Of a stretch of 6,198 nt of DNA, positions 1 through 6,153 are shown piece after piece. The position numbers and the translations under genes are program-made. Positions within the stretch are counted from its first letter, which is position 1. Every line of letters starts with the position of its first letter. The notes beneath the pieces are model-generated. The model was not told the origin of the DNA, made no database searches, and was given only the letters and a program-made list of their open reading frames with translations. Origin of the DNA: Vulcanimicrobiota bacterium (GTDB taxonomy: Bacteria > Vulcanimicrobiota > Vulcanimicrobiia > Vulcanimicrobiales > Vulcanimicrobiaceae); NCBI GenBank assembly GCA_013043945.1, contig JABEUW010000128.1, positions 1 through 6,198 of the forward strand, in the 5' to 3' direction.

Positions 1-84
1 ACGGGCATAGCGGTCGATCTCGCTCTTTCGCGCCGCCCGTTCCCGAACCCTGATTGCCGTGAAAGGACCCCGCCCGAGCCATGA
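1..84 (+). CDS. Possible C-terminal end of an upstream gene (partial)
   Basis: Reading from base 1, this frame stays open for 27 codons and stops at TGA 82-84. That stop overlaps the ATG of the next gene at 81-83 as ATGA, the usual layout of translationally coupled genes. The residues (ending roughly RERTPPEP) match no family I recognise. The call rests on the junction alone. A second plus frame stops at 51-53, and a minus-strand frame with an ATG at 80-82 is open to the left edge, so the stretch could instead be leader DNA or the start of a divergent gene. No clear promoter is visible. Confidence 0.25.
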   Translation, partial: TGIAVDLALSRRPFPNPDCRERTPPEP

Positions 85-956
85 AGCTGCGCACCAACCG
101 TGAGGAACTCGTCGTCACCGTCGTCGCCGGGGTCGTCGCCCCCGCCCTGATCAACTCCGGCATCTACGACGTGAGCGCAGAAGGCGACCCCTTCGTGCTC
201 CCCAGCGTCGGCGGCATCAATCCCAACGTGCGCATTGGCGACGGGGCGTTCGCTTTTCTCGCCGACCATATCGAACCGGCGGTGAGTATGCGCAACAACG
301 ACGACCGGCTCAATATTGCGTTTAATACGATGTCCTGTATCGGCAATCGCGTGCGCGTTCTCTCCGGCGACGCAAAGGGCGCGCTCGGCCGCGTTACCGG
401 AACGCACGGCGGCGTCGAACACGTCATCGCCGATTTCGAGCCGGAGAGCATGGAGAAGATGGCGATCGGCGATGCCGTCCAGGTTCGCAGTTGCGGGCTC
501 GGTCTGCGCTTACTCGATGCGCCCGATGTACGTGCTTTTAATGCCGATCCCGAACTGCTCGATGCGTGGGGCATCGAGGTGCAGAAAGGGCGCGTCCACG
601 CGCGCGTTGCGAAGATCGTTCCTGCCGCAGTGATGGGAAGCGGGCTCGGGCGTTCGACGGTGGTGCGTGGGGATTACGACATCCAATGCTTCGACGACGA
701 AATGGTGGAACGCTACGGTCTGCGCGATCTTCGGTTAGGAGATCTCGTCGCACTCGTCGACGCCGACAACTCGTTCGGACGCATCTATCGACAGGGATCG
801 ATTACGATCGGCGCCGTCGTGCATGGGCGCTCGTTCGTCGCCGGGCATGGCCCCGGCGTGACGACCCTGCTTACCTCGCGGAGCGGAGCGATTGAGGTCG
901 CGGTCGACGGTGCGGCAAACCTCGCGACGATCTTCCCAAAGATGGGAGCGGCGTAA
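81..956 (+). CDS. DUF4438 family protein of unknown function
   Basis: The 291-residue protein resembles the DUF4438 family, known mainly from a structural-genomics protein of Thermotoga; I know of no assigned reaction. Recognisable conserved patches are LPSVGG (40-45), DHIEP (62-66), RNNDD (71-75), SGDAKG (95-100), THGG (108-111), GSGLG (186-190), GDYDIQ (197-202) and the glycine-rich HGRSFVAGHGPGV (249-261). Histidines and acidic residues within these patches could bind metal or form an active site, but this is inference. There is no signal peptide or membrane span, so it is probably a cytoplasmic soluble protein. The ATG at 81 is chosen because upstream in-frame codons soon meet a stop. AAAGGA at 62-67 is a possible ribosome site, although its 13-base spacing is long, and ATGA overlap with an upstream frame may supply coupling. 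The next gene begins 44 bases downstream. Confidence 0.8.
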   Translation: MKLRTNREELVVTVVAGVVAPALINSGIYDVSAEGDPFVLPSVGGINPNVRIGDGAFAFLADHIEPAVSMRNNDDRLNIAFNTMSCIGNRVRVLSGDAKGALGRVTGTHGGVEHVIADFEPESMEKMAIGDAVQVRSCGLGLRLLDAPDVRAFNADPELLDAWGIEVQKGRVHARVAKIVPAAVMGSGLGRSTVVRGDYDIQCFDDEMVERYGLRDLRLGDLVALVDADNSFGRIYRQGSITIGAVVHGRSFVAGHGPGVTTLLTSRSGAIEVAVDGAANLATIFPKMGAA

Positions 957-988
957 GGGCCCTCACAGTAGTTTCGCGGTTGCCGGAG

Positions 989-994
989 TAGTAT
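989..994 (+). promoter_or_regulatory. Possible -10 element for a leaderless DUF427 transcript
   Basis: TAGTAT ends six bases before the ATG at 1001, the spacing expected if transcription begins at or near the start codon. The gene has no good Shine-Dalgarno: the only candidate, GGAG at 985-988, lies 12 bases from the ATG. No convincing -35 box is visible 16-18 bases upstream, so this is a weak call. Confidence 0.2.
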
Positions 995-1000
995 TGGTTT

Positions 1001-1345
1001 ATGACGCAGAGAGGTGAGAAATTAACGATCCGAGATGCACGTACCGGGCGCACGATCGCCGAGGCACGTGCGGATCAATACCAAAAGGTCGAAGGGAACT
1101 GGTATATCGATCCGGCCGCGGTGGAGCAACGGGTGCTGAAGACCACCGCGCACGAATACCATTGCCCCTACAAGGGCCGATGCTTCTACGTCGACTTCGA
1201 GGATGGCGGCGATCGCACGGAGCGGGTCGCGTGGATCTACGACGATCCAAAACCCGGCTGGGAGCACATCAAGGGGCAGTACGGTTTCTACGCTGGTGAG
1301 ACGGCCGCCAAATTCGGAAAAACCCGAGAGGAGACGAGACCGTAG
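1001..1345 (+). CDS. DUF427 domain protein
   Basis: This 114-residue protein is almost entirely one DUF427 domain, a small beta-rich fold of unknown function found in many bacteria and fungi. Pfam has associated it with nucleotidyltransferases by name, but I know of no demonstrated activity. The hallmarks are present in order: WYIDP at 34-38 (usually YFP-like), the central CPYKG at 55-59, FYVDF at 62-66, the AWIYDDP motif at 77-83, and the closing IKGQYGFYAG at 90-99. C55, K58, W78 and Y80 are the residues I would expect to matter. There is no signal peptide or membrane segment. The gene follows the DUF4438 gene by 44 bases on the same strand and may be co-transcribed or have its own start signal. 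Length is normal for a single-domain member. Confidence 0.88.
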   Translation: MTQRGEKLTIRDARTGRTIAEARADQYQKVEGNWYIDPAAVEQRVLKTTAHEYHCPYKGRCFYVDFEDGGDRTERVAWIYDDPKPGWEHIKGQYGFYAGETAAKFGKTREETRP

Positions 1346-1381
1346 CTCTCTGGGAGTGCGGGCCGAAATGGGGTAGTAGCA

Positions 1382-1470
1382 GTGGTCGTCGGCACACTCG
1401 TTGCTGACTGAATAGGATAAGGCGACGACCGCGTTCGACCCGCGACTCTTCGGCGGGATTTACGCGGTCG
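1382..1470 (+). other. Overlapping, mutually exclusive inverted repeats (possible structured RNA)
   Basis: Stem 1 pairs 1382-1391 with 1423-1432: ten positions, all Watson-Crick except one U-G. Stem 2 pairs 1426-1434 with 1462-1470: nine perfect pairs, enclosing an inner five-pair stem of 1439-1443 with 1453-1457. The two stems share bases 1426-1432, so they cannot form together in one RNA molecule. Such switching occurs in attenuators and riboswitches, but no coding gene follows on the plus strand and no known riboswitch consensus was recognised. GC-rich DNA produces some of this by chance. The strand is assumed from the terminator downstream. Confidence 0.3.
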
Positions 1471-1577
1471 CAGGCGCTACGATGGGCTTTTCTTGTGCTT
1501 GGTTGCTTTTAAAGCACCTCAAACCTCCGTTTGCGGGGGCAGAGATTTCGGGACGCCGCCTCATTGCGAAGACACGC

Positions 1578-1609
1578 AAACCGACGAGCTCCTGGGGCTC
1601 GTCGGTTTT
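1578..1609. terminator. Intrinsic terminator in the convergent gap
   Basis: Arms AAACCGACGAGC (1578-1589) and GCTCGTCGGTTT (1597-1608) are perfect 12-base complements around a 7-base loop. On the plus strand the stem runs into TTTT at 1606-1609 followed by AAATT, a reasonable rho-independent terminator. On the minus strand the same hairpin ends in only three T residues, but it lies 70 bases past the E2 stop codon, where the bkd operon should end. A bidirectional terminator serving both converging transcripts is the simplest reading. On the plus strand it is over 230 bases from the DUF427 stop, so it may instead end a separate small RNA. Confidence 0.75.
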
Positions 1610-1678
1610 AAATTATCGTGTGCAGGCTCGAGCCCAAGGATCGAGGTGTCGATCGATGGTGCGGTGCGAGAGGAGGCG

Positions 1679-3049
1679 TTATAGGATCCCGGTCGGCCCC
1701 ATCGCTTCGAGGCGCCGTTTGAGATCGGCGAGGAAGCCGCTCGCAACGTAGCCGTCGACGACGCGATGGTCGAGCGAGAGGCAGACGTTCATGATCGAAC
1801 GGATCGCAATCGCATCGTCGGCGGTGACGACCGGGCGTTTGACCATCGCTTCCATCGTGACGATGCCCGCTTGCCCACCGTTGATAATCGGCGCCGAGGC
1901 GATGCTTCCGTTAGAGCCATTGTTGTTCACGGTAAAAGTGCCGCCGGCGAGATCGTCGACGCCGAGCTTGTTCCGACGCGCTTTATCGATGAGCTGCGCC
2001 GATGCAACCGCGAGCCCCTTGATGGAGAGTTGATCGGCGTGCTTTACCACCGGCACCACCAGATTGGTGGCGAGGCCGATCGCGATGCCGACATTCACAT
2101 CCTTATTGACGTAGATGCCTTCATCGGTAAAGCGCGCGTTCATCAGCGGGAAAACTCCGAGCGACTCGACGACCGCGCGGATGAAGAACGGCAGCATCGT
2201 GAGTTTGAGCCCGCCGGTCTCGTGGTCGAACTTATCTTTTTCGCGCTGGCGCCACTTCCAGAGGTTCGTGACGTCGACTTCGACCATCGACCAGGCATGC
2301 GGCGCGGTGTGTTTGCTCTCGACCATACGCTGGGCGATGATGCGCCGCGCCTGGTTGAGCGGAATCGTCGTTCCGGGCAGCGGTTCGCCGTACGTCGAAG
2401 TGCCGCCGGCGGGAGGTTTCGCTTGCGTTGGCGGCATCGCCGGCGCACCGGTTGCGCCGAAGTTCGTGCCGACCGCAATCGCTTGCCCGACCGCTGCCGC
2501 GGGTCCCATTTGCGCTGCCGTGAGTACGTCCTGTGCGGTGACGCGACCGTTCGCGCCGCTTCCCTGTAACGCGCGAATATCGATGCGGTGTTCGCGCGCG
2601 AGTTTGCGAACCGCAGGCGATGCGACGCGCAGCGCCGCCTCGAGCCCGGCGATATCGAGTTCGGCGGGGCGTGCTGGAGCGGCATGCGTCGCTTGCGGAG
2701 CGGGCGCCGCGTGCGCGGTGCTGCCGTTGCTCGGCTTCGGCGGCGCGGCGGCGGCATCGGCGACCTGCTGCGTAGGTTCGGTGCCGTGCGCGTTGCTCTG
2801 CGTCGCCGCACCGACTTCGTCGATGATCGCAATCGGCGTTCCCGTCGCAACGGTCTCGCCTTCTTTGACGAGCACTTCGCGCAACGTTCCGGTGACGGGT
2901 GCGGGAACTTCGGCGTTGACTTTATCGGTCGAGACTTCGACGAAGGCTTCGTATTTCTCGATGCTATCGCCGGGCTTCTTGAGCCATTGCGCGACCGTCC
3001 CTTCGGTGACGGTCTCGCCGAGCTGCGGCATCGTAATCGTGGTCGCCAT
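1679..3049 (-). CDS. bkdB: Branched-chain 2-oxoacid dehydrogenase E2, dihydrolipoamide acyltransferase
   Basis: E2 is the core of the Bkd complex. It receives the branched acyl group from E1 on a lipoyl arm and transfers it to CoA. The 456 residues show a lipoyl domain (about 1-77) with the lipoylated lysine K43 in STDKVNAE, then an Ala/Pro-rich linker. A peripheral-subunit-binding domain follows (about 143-176, from ASPAVRKLA to GRVTAQDVL), then a second flexible linker (about 183-222). The catalytic domain (about 226-456) carries the SLDHRVVDG motif, with H428 and D432 the expected catalytic pair. The TMPQLGE start and the TFTVNN and VKRPVV segments resemble Bacillus BkdB more than pyruvate or oxoglutarate E2. 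The position usually occupied by Pro-Gln in the IINxPQ motif reads IINGGQAG here. The ATG lies 26 bases past the E1 beta stop behind only a weak purine-rich GAAAGAA. It is the last gene of the operon. Confidence 0.94.
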   Translation of the reverse strand: MATTITMPQLGETVTEGTVAQWLKKPGDSIEKYEAFVEVSTDKVNAEVPAPVTGTLREVLVKEGETVATGTPIAIIDEVGAATQSNAHGTEPTQQVADAAAAPPKPSNGSTAHAAPAPQATHAAPARPAELDIAGLEAALRVASPAVRKLAREHRIDIRALQGSGANGRVTAQDVLTAAQMGPAAAVGQAIAVGTNFGATGAPAMPPTQAKPPAGGTSTYGEPLPGTTIPLNQARRIIAQRMVESKHTAPHAWSMVEVDVTNLWKWRQREKDKFDHETGGLKLTMLPFFIRAVVESLGVFPLMNARFTDEGIYVNKDVNVGIAIGLATNLVVPVVKHADQLSIKGLAVASAQLIDKARRNKLGVDDLAGGTFTVNNNGSNGSIASAPIINGGQAGIVTMEAMVKRPVVTADDAIAIRSIMNVCLSLDHRVVDGYVASGFLADLKRRLEAMGPTGIL

Positions 3050-3075
3050 ATCGTTTTGTTTCTTTCGTTTTACTA

Positions 3076-4080
3076 TTAAAAGCGGGCGAGTTCGCGCATC
3101 GCATCGGCGATTTTCGCCGGCGAGGACATATATTCGTGTTCGAGCGGTTCGGCGTAGCCCATCGCGGGCACGTCGGGCGCGCAGTGGCGACGTATCGGCG
3201 CGTCGAGCGAGAAGAGCGCTTCCTCGGCGACCATCGCGCTGATCTCGGCACCGATGCCGCCGAATTTGTTGTCTTCGTGAACGATGAGCAGTTTGCGTGT
3301 CTTTTCAACCGACTGCAAAATCGCCGTCTTGTCCATCGGGCGAATCGAACGCAGATCGATCACTTCGACCGAGATGCCCTCGTCGGCTAATTGCTGCGCC
3401 GCTTCGAGCGCCCAGTGGACGTAGAGCCCGTAGGAGACGACGCTCAGCGCGGTGCCTTCTTTGAGCACGTTCGCTTTGCCGATGGGAATGGTGTAATGCC
3501 CGTCGGGAACCTCGCCTTTGATGAGGCGATAGGTTTTCTTATGCTCGAGAAAGAGCACCGGATCGGGATCGTCGATCGCGGCGTTGAGGAGCCCTTTCAC
3601 GTCGGCGGGGAACGCCGGTGCGAGAATTTTGAGGCCCGGAACGTGGTAGAAGAGCGCCTCGATCGAGACCGAGTGCGAGAGCGCGCCGCGGACACCTCCG
3701 CCGTACGGCGTGCGGATGACGAGCGGACAGGTATATTCGCCGTTGCTACGATAGCGCGTCTTTGCAGCCTCGCCGACGATTTGATTGAACGCCGGATAGA
3801 TAAAATCGGCGAACTGAATCTCGGCGATCGGGCGCAGCCCCTCCATCGCCATGCCGATGGCGATGCCAACGATCGAAGCCTCGGCGATCGGCGTGTCGAT
3901 GACACGCTGCGGGCCGAACTCTTTCGAGAAATCCTTGGTGATAAGAAAGACGTTGCCGCGCGCGCCGACATCTTCGCCGAGGATGACGGTGCGCGGATCG
4001 TTCTTCATCGCATCGTAGAGCGTCGCGCGCACGGCATCGACGTTATTCATGAGTTGCGTCGTTTGGGTTGGGCTGCTCAC
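3076..4080 (-). CDS. bkdAB: Branched-chain 2-oxoacid dehydrogenase E1 beta subunit
   Basis: E1 beta pairs with E1 alpha (normally alpha2-beta2) to bind thiamine diphosphate at the subunit interface, decarboxylate branched 2-oxoacids and acylate the E2 lipoyl group. With the GTG start it has 334 residues, close to the usual 325-340. Visible features are LGEDVG (34-39), the DTPIAEASI motif with the catalytic glutamate E67, QFADFIYPAFNQ (89-100), PYGGGVRGALSHS (125-137) with active-site H136, and EHKKTYR followed by GEVP, a segment shared with Bacillus BkdAB. GTG at 4080 is chosen because it overlaps the TGA of the upstream E1 alpha gene as GTGA, giving translational coupling. ATG at 4050 (324 residues) is possible but has no Shine-Dalgarno. 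The same frame runs open far upstream within the E1 alpha gene, but that stretch is not E1-like. It is the only E1 beta in the window, serving two E1 alpha genes. Confidence 0.94.
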   Translation of the reverse strand: MSSPTQTTQLMNNVDAVRATLYDAMKNDPRTVILGEDVGARGNVFLITKDFSKEFGPQRVIDTPIAEASIVGIAIGMAMEGLRPIAEIQFADFIYPAFNQIVGEAAKTRYRSNGEYTCPLVIRTPYGGGVRGALSHSVSIEALFYHVPGLKILAPAFPADVKGLLNAAIDDPDPVLFLEHKKTYRLIKGEVPDGHYTIPIGKANVLKEGTALSVVSYGLYVHWALEAAQQLADEGISVEVIDLRSIRPMDKTAILQSVEKTRKLLIVHEDNKFGGIGAEISAMVAEEALFSLDAPIRRHCAPDVPAMGYAEPLEHEYMSSPAKIADAMRELARF

Positions 4081-5102
4081 TGCCACGGCTGCCAGGCTCC
4101 TTCGTAGAGATGCGTGTAAAGGTCGGCGGCCGTCGGATACGGCATCGCTTCGGCGCGATCGGTCGCTTCGTTCGTTTCGCGCAAGACGTCGCGCTTGAGT
4201 TGCTCGACATCGGCGGCGCTCATCACGTCGTGATCGAGCAGCACGCGCTCGAAGAGCGGCACCGGATCGTCCTTGCGATGCTCGGTGACCTCTTCTTTGG
4301 TGCGATAGGTCATATCGTTGTCGTCGGTCGAATGCGCGAGGAAGCGGTAGCACATGCCTTCGAGTAACGTCGGGCCGCCGCCGCTCCGCGCGCGGTCGAG
4401 CGCCTCGTTCACGTTCCCGTAGGTTTCAATCGGGTCGAAGCCGTTGAAGCGATGGCCGGGAATGCCGTATCCGACGGCGCGCTTCCAAATTTCGGGTTGC
4501 CCCATCTGGTGTTCGATCGGCGTCGAGATCGCCCAAAGATTGTTCTCGACGAGAAAGACGACCGGGAGCTTGTGGATCGAAGCGAAGTTGACCGATTCGT
4601 GCCATTCGCCTTCGCTCGTCGTGCCGTCGCCGCAGGTGACGAGCACCGCGCGCCCGCGTTCGCCGCGATACTTCATCGCGTACGCTGCGCCAACCGCATG
4701 CGGAATATGCGCGGCGAGAATCGACGAGAACGACATCAGCCCCGCGGCTTTGCTGGAATAGTGATTCGGAAACTGTCGCCCGCCGTTATGGTCGGCGGCA
4801 CGCGCGAAGAGCGAGAGCAAGATCTCGTATGGCGTGAGCCCGATGCCCAGCGCGAGGCCGAGATCGCGATAGTATGGCGCGAGCAGATCTTTGCCGCGCT
4901 GAAATGCCATCGCTGCACCCGCCTGGAGCGCCTCGTGTCCCTCGCTCCCGAGCGCGAAGGGAACCTTCCCCTGCCGGTTGAGTTGGAAGCCGCGGTTATC
5001 GAGTTGTCTTTGCAGCAGCATGTTGCGGAACATCGCCCGCAGTTGCTCGTCGCTCAAGCCGTTGCGCTCGAGCTTTTTGCCCTTCGTATCGGTCTTCGCC
5101 AT
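4077..5102 (-). CDS. bkdAA: Branched-chain 2-oxoacid dehydrogenase E1 alpha subunit, second copy
   Basis: This 341-residue E1 alpha should supply the thiamine diphosphate and magnesium site of E1. Visible motifs are NRQGKVPF (43-50), the phosphate-contacting PYYRD (76-80), GDG (158-160) through ENN (186-188), which form the thiamine diphosphate fold, HESVNFA, and the active-site loop AHSTDDND with H257. The loop leads into TYRTKEE, as in Bacillus BkdAA. It aligns without gaps to the first copy (5128-6153) at about 65% identity. Differences cluster in the N-terminal ten residues, 113-133, 214-230, 289-311 and the C-terminal tail. The ATG at 5102 follows AAGGA with an 8-base spacer, the best ribosome site in the operon. 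Its TGA overlaps the E1 beta GTG, so this copy is the natural partner for E1 beta. Nothing suggests it is inactive. Confidence 0.92.
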   Translation of the reverse strand: MAKTDTKGKKLERNGLSDEQLRAMFRNMLLQRQLDNRGFQLNRQGKVPFALGSEGHEALQAGAAMAFQRGKDLLAPYYRDLGLALGIGLTPYEILLSLFARAADHNGGRQFPNHYSSKAAGLMSFSSILAAHIPHAVGAAYAMKYRGERGRAVLVTCGDGTTSEGEWHESVNFASIHKLPVVFLVENNLWAISTPIEHQMGQPEIWKRAVGYGIPGHRFNGFDPIETYGNVNEALDRARSGGGPTLLEGMCYRFLAHSTDDNDMTYRTKEEVTEHRKDDPVPLFERVLLDHDVMSAADVEQLKRDVLRETNEATDRAEAMPYPTAADLYTHLYEGAWQPWQ

Positions 5103-5110
5103 CAGGATTG

Positions 5111-5115
5111 TCCTT
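5111..5115 (-). promoter_or_regulatory. Shine-Dalgarno of the second E1 alpha gene
   Basis: On the minus strand AAGGA lies 8 bases before the ATG at 5102, inside the 25-base gap between the two E1 alpha genes. It fixes that start. It also contrasts with the other operon genes, whose starts show no or weak ribosome sites, so the second E1 alpha may be translated more strongly than the first. Confidence 0.65.
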
Positions 5116-5127
5116 ATCGTGCGTGAG

Positions 5128-6153
5128 TTATCGCCACGGATCGGTGGAATCCGCGTACACGTTGCGGTGGAGTTCTTCGCCATCGGGGTAGGGCATCGCT
5201 TCTGCGCGGTCGGTCGCCTCGTTGATCTCGGCGAGCAACTCGGCCTTGAGGTGCTCCAAGCCCTCGGGCGAGAGAATGCCCGCCTCGGTGAGGCGGCGCT
5301 CGAAGTTCGGCACCGGATCGTCGCGACGATGCGCTTCGACCTCCTCGCGGCTGCGATAGGTCCGGTCGTCGTCGTCGGTGGTGTGCGCGAGAAAACGGTA
5401 GCACTTCGCTTCGACCAGCGTCGGCCCACCGCCGGTGCGCGCACGGTCGAGTGCATCGGAGACCGCGAGGTAGCAAGCGACCGGATCCATGCCGTCGACG
5501 CAGGTGGAGGGAAGGCCGTATCCCGCCGCGCGGCGCCAGATATCGGGCTGCGCCATCTGCTTGGCGAGCGGCGTGCTGATCGCCCACTCGTTGTTCTCGC
5601 AGAGCAATACGATCGGCAACTTGTGGACGGCGGCGAAATTGACGGACTCGTGCCACTCGCCCTCGCTGGTCGCTCCATCGCCGAAGGTGGTGAGCACCGC
5701 GCGCCCGGCCTCTCCGCGTACCCGCAGCGCGTAGGCCGCTCCGACGGCGTGGGAGAGCTGGGCGGCGATAATGGAGGAGATCGTCGCGATGCCGAGGCGC
5801 TGGCTCGCATAGTGGTGCGGGAATTGCCGTCCGCCCGACTGGTCGGCGGCCCGGGCAAAAAGGGAGAGCAGCACCTCGTAGGGGGTGAGCCCGACGCCGA
5901 GCGCGAGCCCCAGATCGCGATAGTAGGGGAAGAGCAGGTCGCGGCCGCGGGCGAAGGCCATCGCCGCACCTGCCTGCACGCCTTCGTGCCCCTCGCTCGC
6001 CGAGGCGAACGGGATCTTCCCCTGGCGGTTGAGCTGGAAGCCGCGGTTTTCGAGCATACGCTGCAGCAGCATGGTGCGCAGCATCCCAACGAGTTGCTCG
6101 TCGGAGAGGCCCGCGCGCTCGAAGGGCGGCGAGGTACGGTTTGTGGTAGCCAC
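5128..6153 (-). CDS. bkdAA: Branched-chain 2-oxoacid dehydrogenase E1 alpha subunit, first copy
   Basis: This is the first gene of the operon inside the window: 341 residues, the same length as the next gene and a full E1 alpha. It keeps NRQGKIPF (43-50), PYYRD (76-80), GDG (158-160), ENN (186-188) and the active-site loop AHTTDDDD with H257, so it should be catalytically competent. The DDDDRTYR stretch is typical of Bacillus-type BkdAA. Compared with the second copy it differs at the residue after ENN (E189 versus L) and in patches near 113-133 and 214-230. The start is GTG at 6153, supported because it aligns exactly with the ATG of the second copy. No clear Shine-Dalgarno precedes it, and the frame stays open to the right edge, so a longer N-terminus cannot be excluded. 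It is separated by 25 bases from the second copy. The pair probably arose by tandem duplication. Confidence 0.92.
   Translation of the reverse strand: MATTNRTSPPFERAGLSDEQLVGMLRTMLLQRMLENRGFQLNRQGKIPFASASEGHEGVQAGAAMAFARGRDLLFPYYRDLGLALGVGLTPYEVLLSLFARAADQSGGRQFPHHYASQRLGIATISSIIAAQLSHAVGAAYALRVRGEAGRAVLTTFGDGATSEGEWHESVNFAAVHKLPIVLLCENNEWAISTPLAKQMAQPDIWRRAAGYGLPSTCVDGMDPVACYLAVSDALDRARTGGGPTLVEAKCYRFLAHTTDDDDRTYRSREEVEAHRRDDPVPNFERRLTEAGILSPEGLEHLKAELLAEINEATDRAEAMPYPDGEELHRNVYADSTDPWR

Larger units (their letters stand above)
1346..1678. other. Convergent intergenic region without a supported gene
   Basis: This 333-base gap separates the plus-strand DUF427 gene from the 3' end of the minus-strand bkd operon. 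Short open frames here (for example from 1482 or 1493) resemble no known protein and have no ribosome site, so I do not call them. What it holds is secondary structure: two competing inverted repeats (1382-1470), a small hairpin with arms 1517-1524 and 1529-1536 and loop CTCC, a strong terminator-like hairpin (1578-1609), and a 10-base palindrome GGCTCGAGCC at 1625-1634. Confidence 0.7.

Noticed and set aside
1500..1609. Riboswitch resemblance (CACGCAAACC near 1573-1582, reminiscent of cyclic-di-GMP aptamers)
   Set aside because: The remaining conserved GEMM elements are absent, and the motif is partly the arm of the terminator hairpin.
1560..1640. tRNA-like GCAGGCTCGAGCCC near 1622-1635
   Set aside because: It resembles a T-arm by eye, but no acceptor, D or anticodon arms can be placed around it. 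The core is simply a GGCTCGAGCC palindrome.
1482..1751. Small plus-strand frames in the convergent gap
   Set aside because: They have no ribosome site and no family resemblance, cross the terminator hairpin, and one runs into the end of the E2 gene.
1766..4107. Long plus-strand open frames opposite E2 and E1 beta (for example 1766-2569, 2115-3242, 3391-4107)
   Set aside because: They are antisense shadows produced by GC-rich codon use. Their translations are low-complexity or Arg/Asp-rich and match no family, while the minus strand encodes full conserved enzymes.
4081..4353. N-terminal extension of E1 beta into the E1 alpha gene
   Set aside because: The frame is open, but its translation is Arg-rich and unlike any E1 beta. 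The GTGA overlap at 4077-4080 gives a natural start.
4077..6089. A 670-codon minus-strand frame that looks like a large N-terminal extension or fusion of the second E1 alpha
   Set aside because: The part upstream of 5102 is the first E1 alpha gene read in the wrong frame, giving Arg/Ser-rich nonsense. The real start at 5102 has a Shine-Dalgarno and matches the start of the first copy.
5128..6153. Recent duplication or assembly artefact behind the two E1 alpha genes
   Set aside because: The copies differ at about a third of residues and at many synonymous sites, with no long identical DNA stretch, so they are distinct old paralogues.
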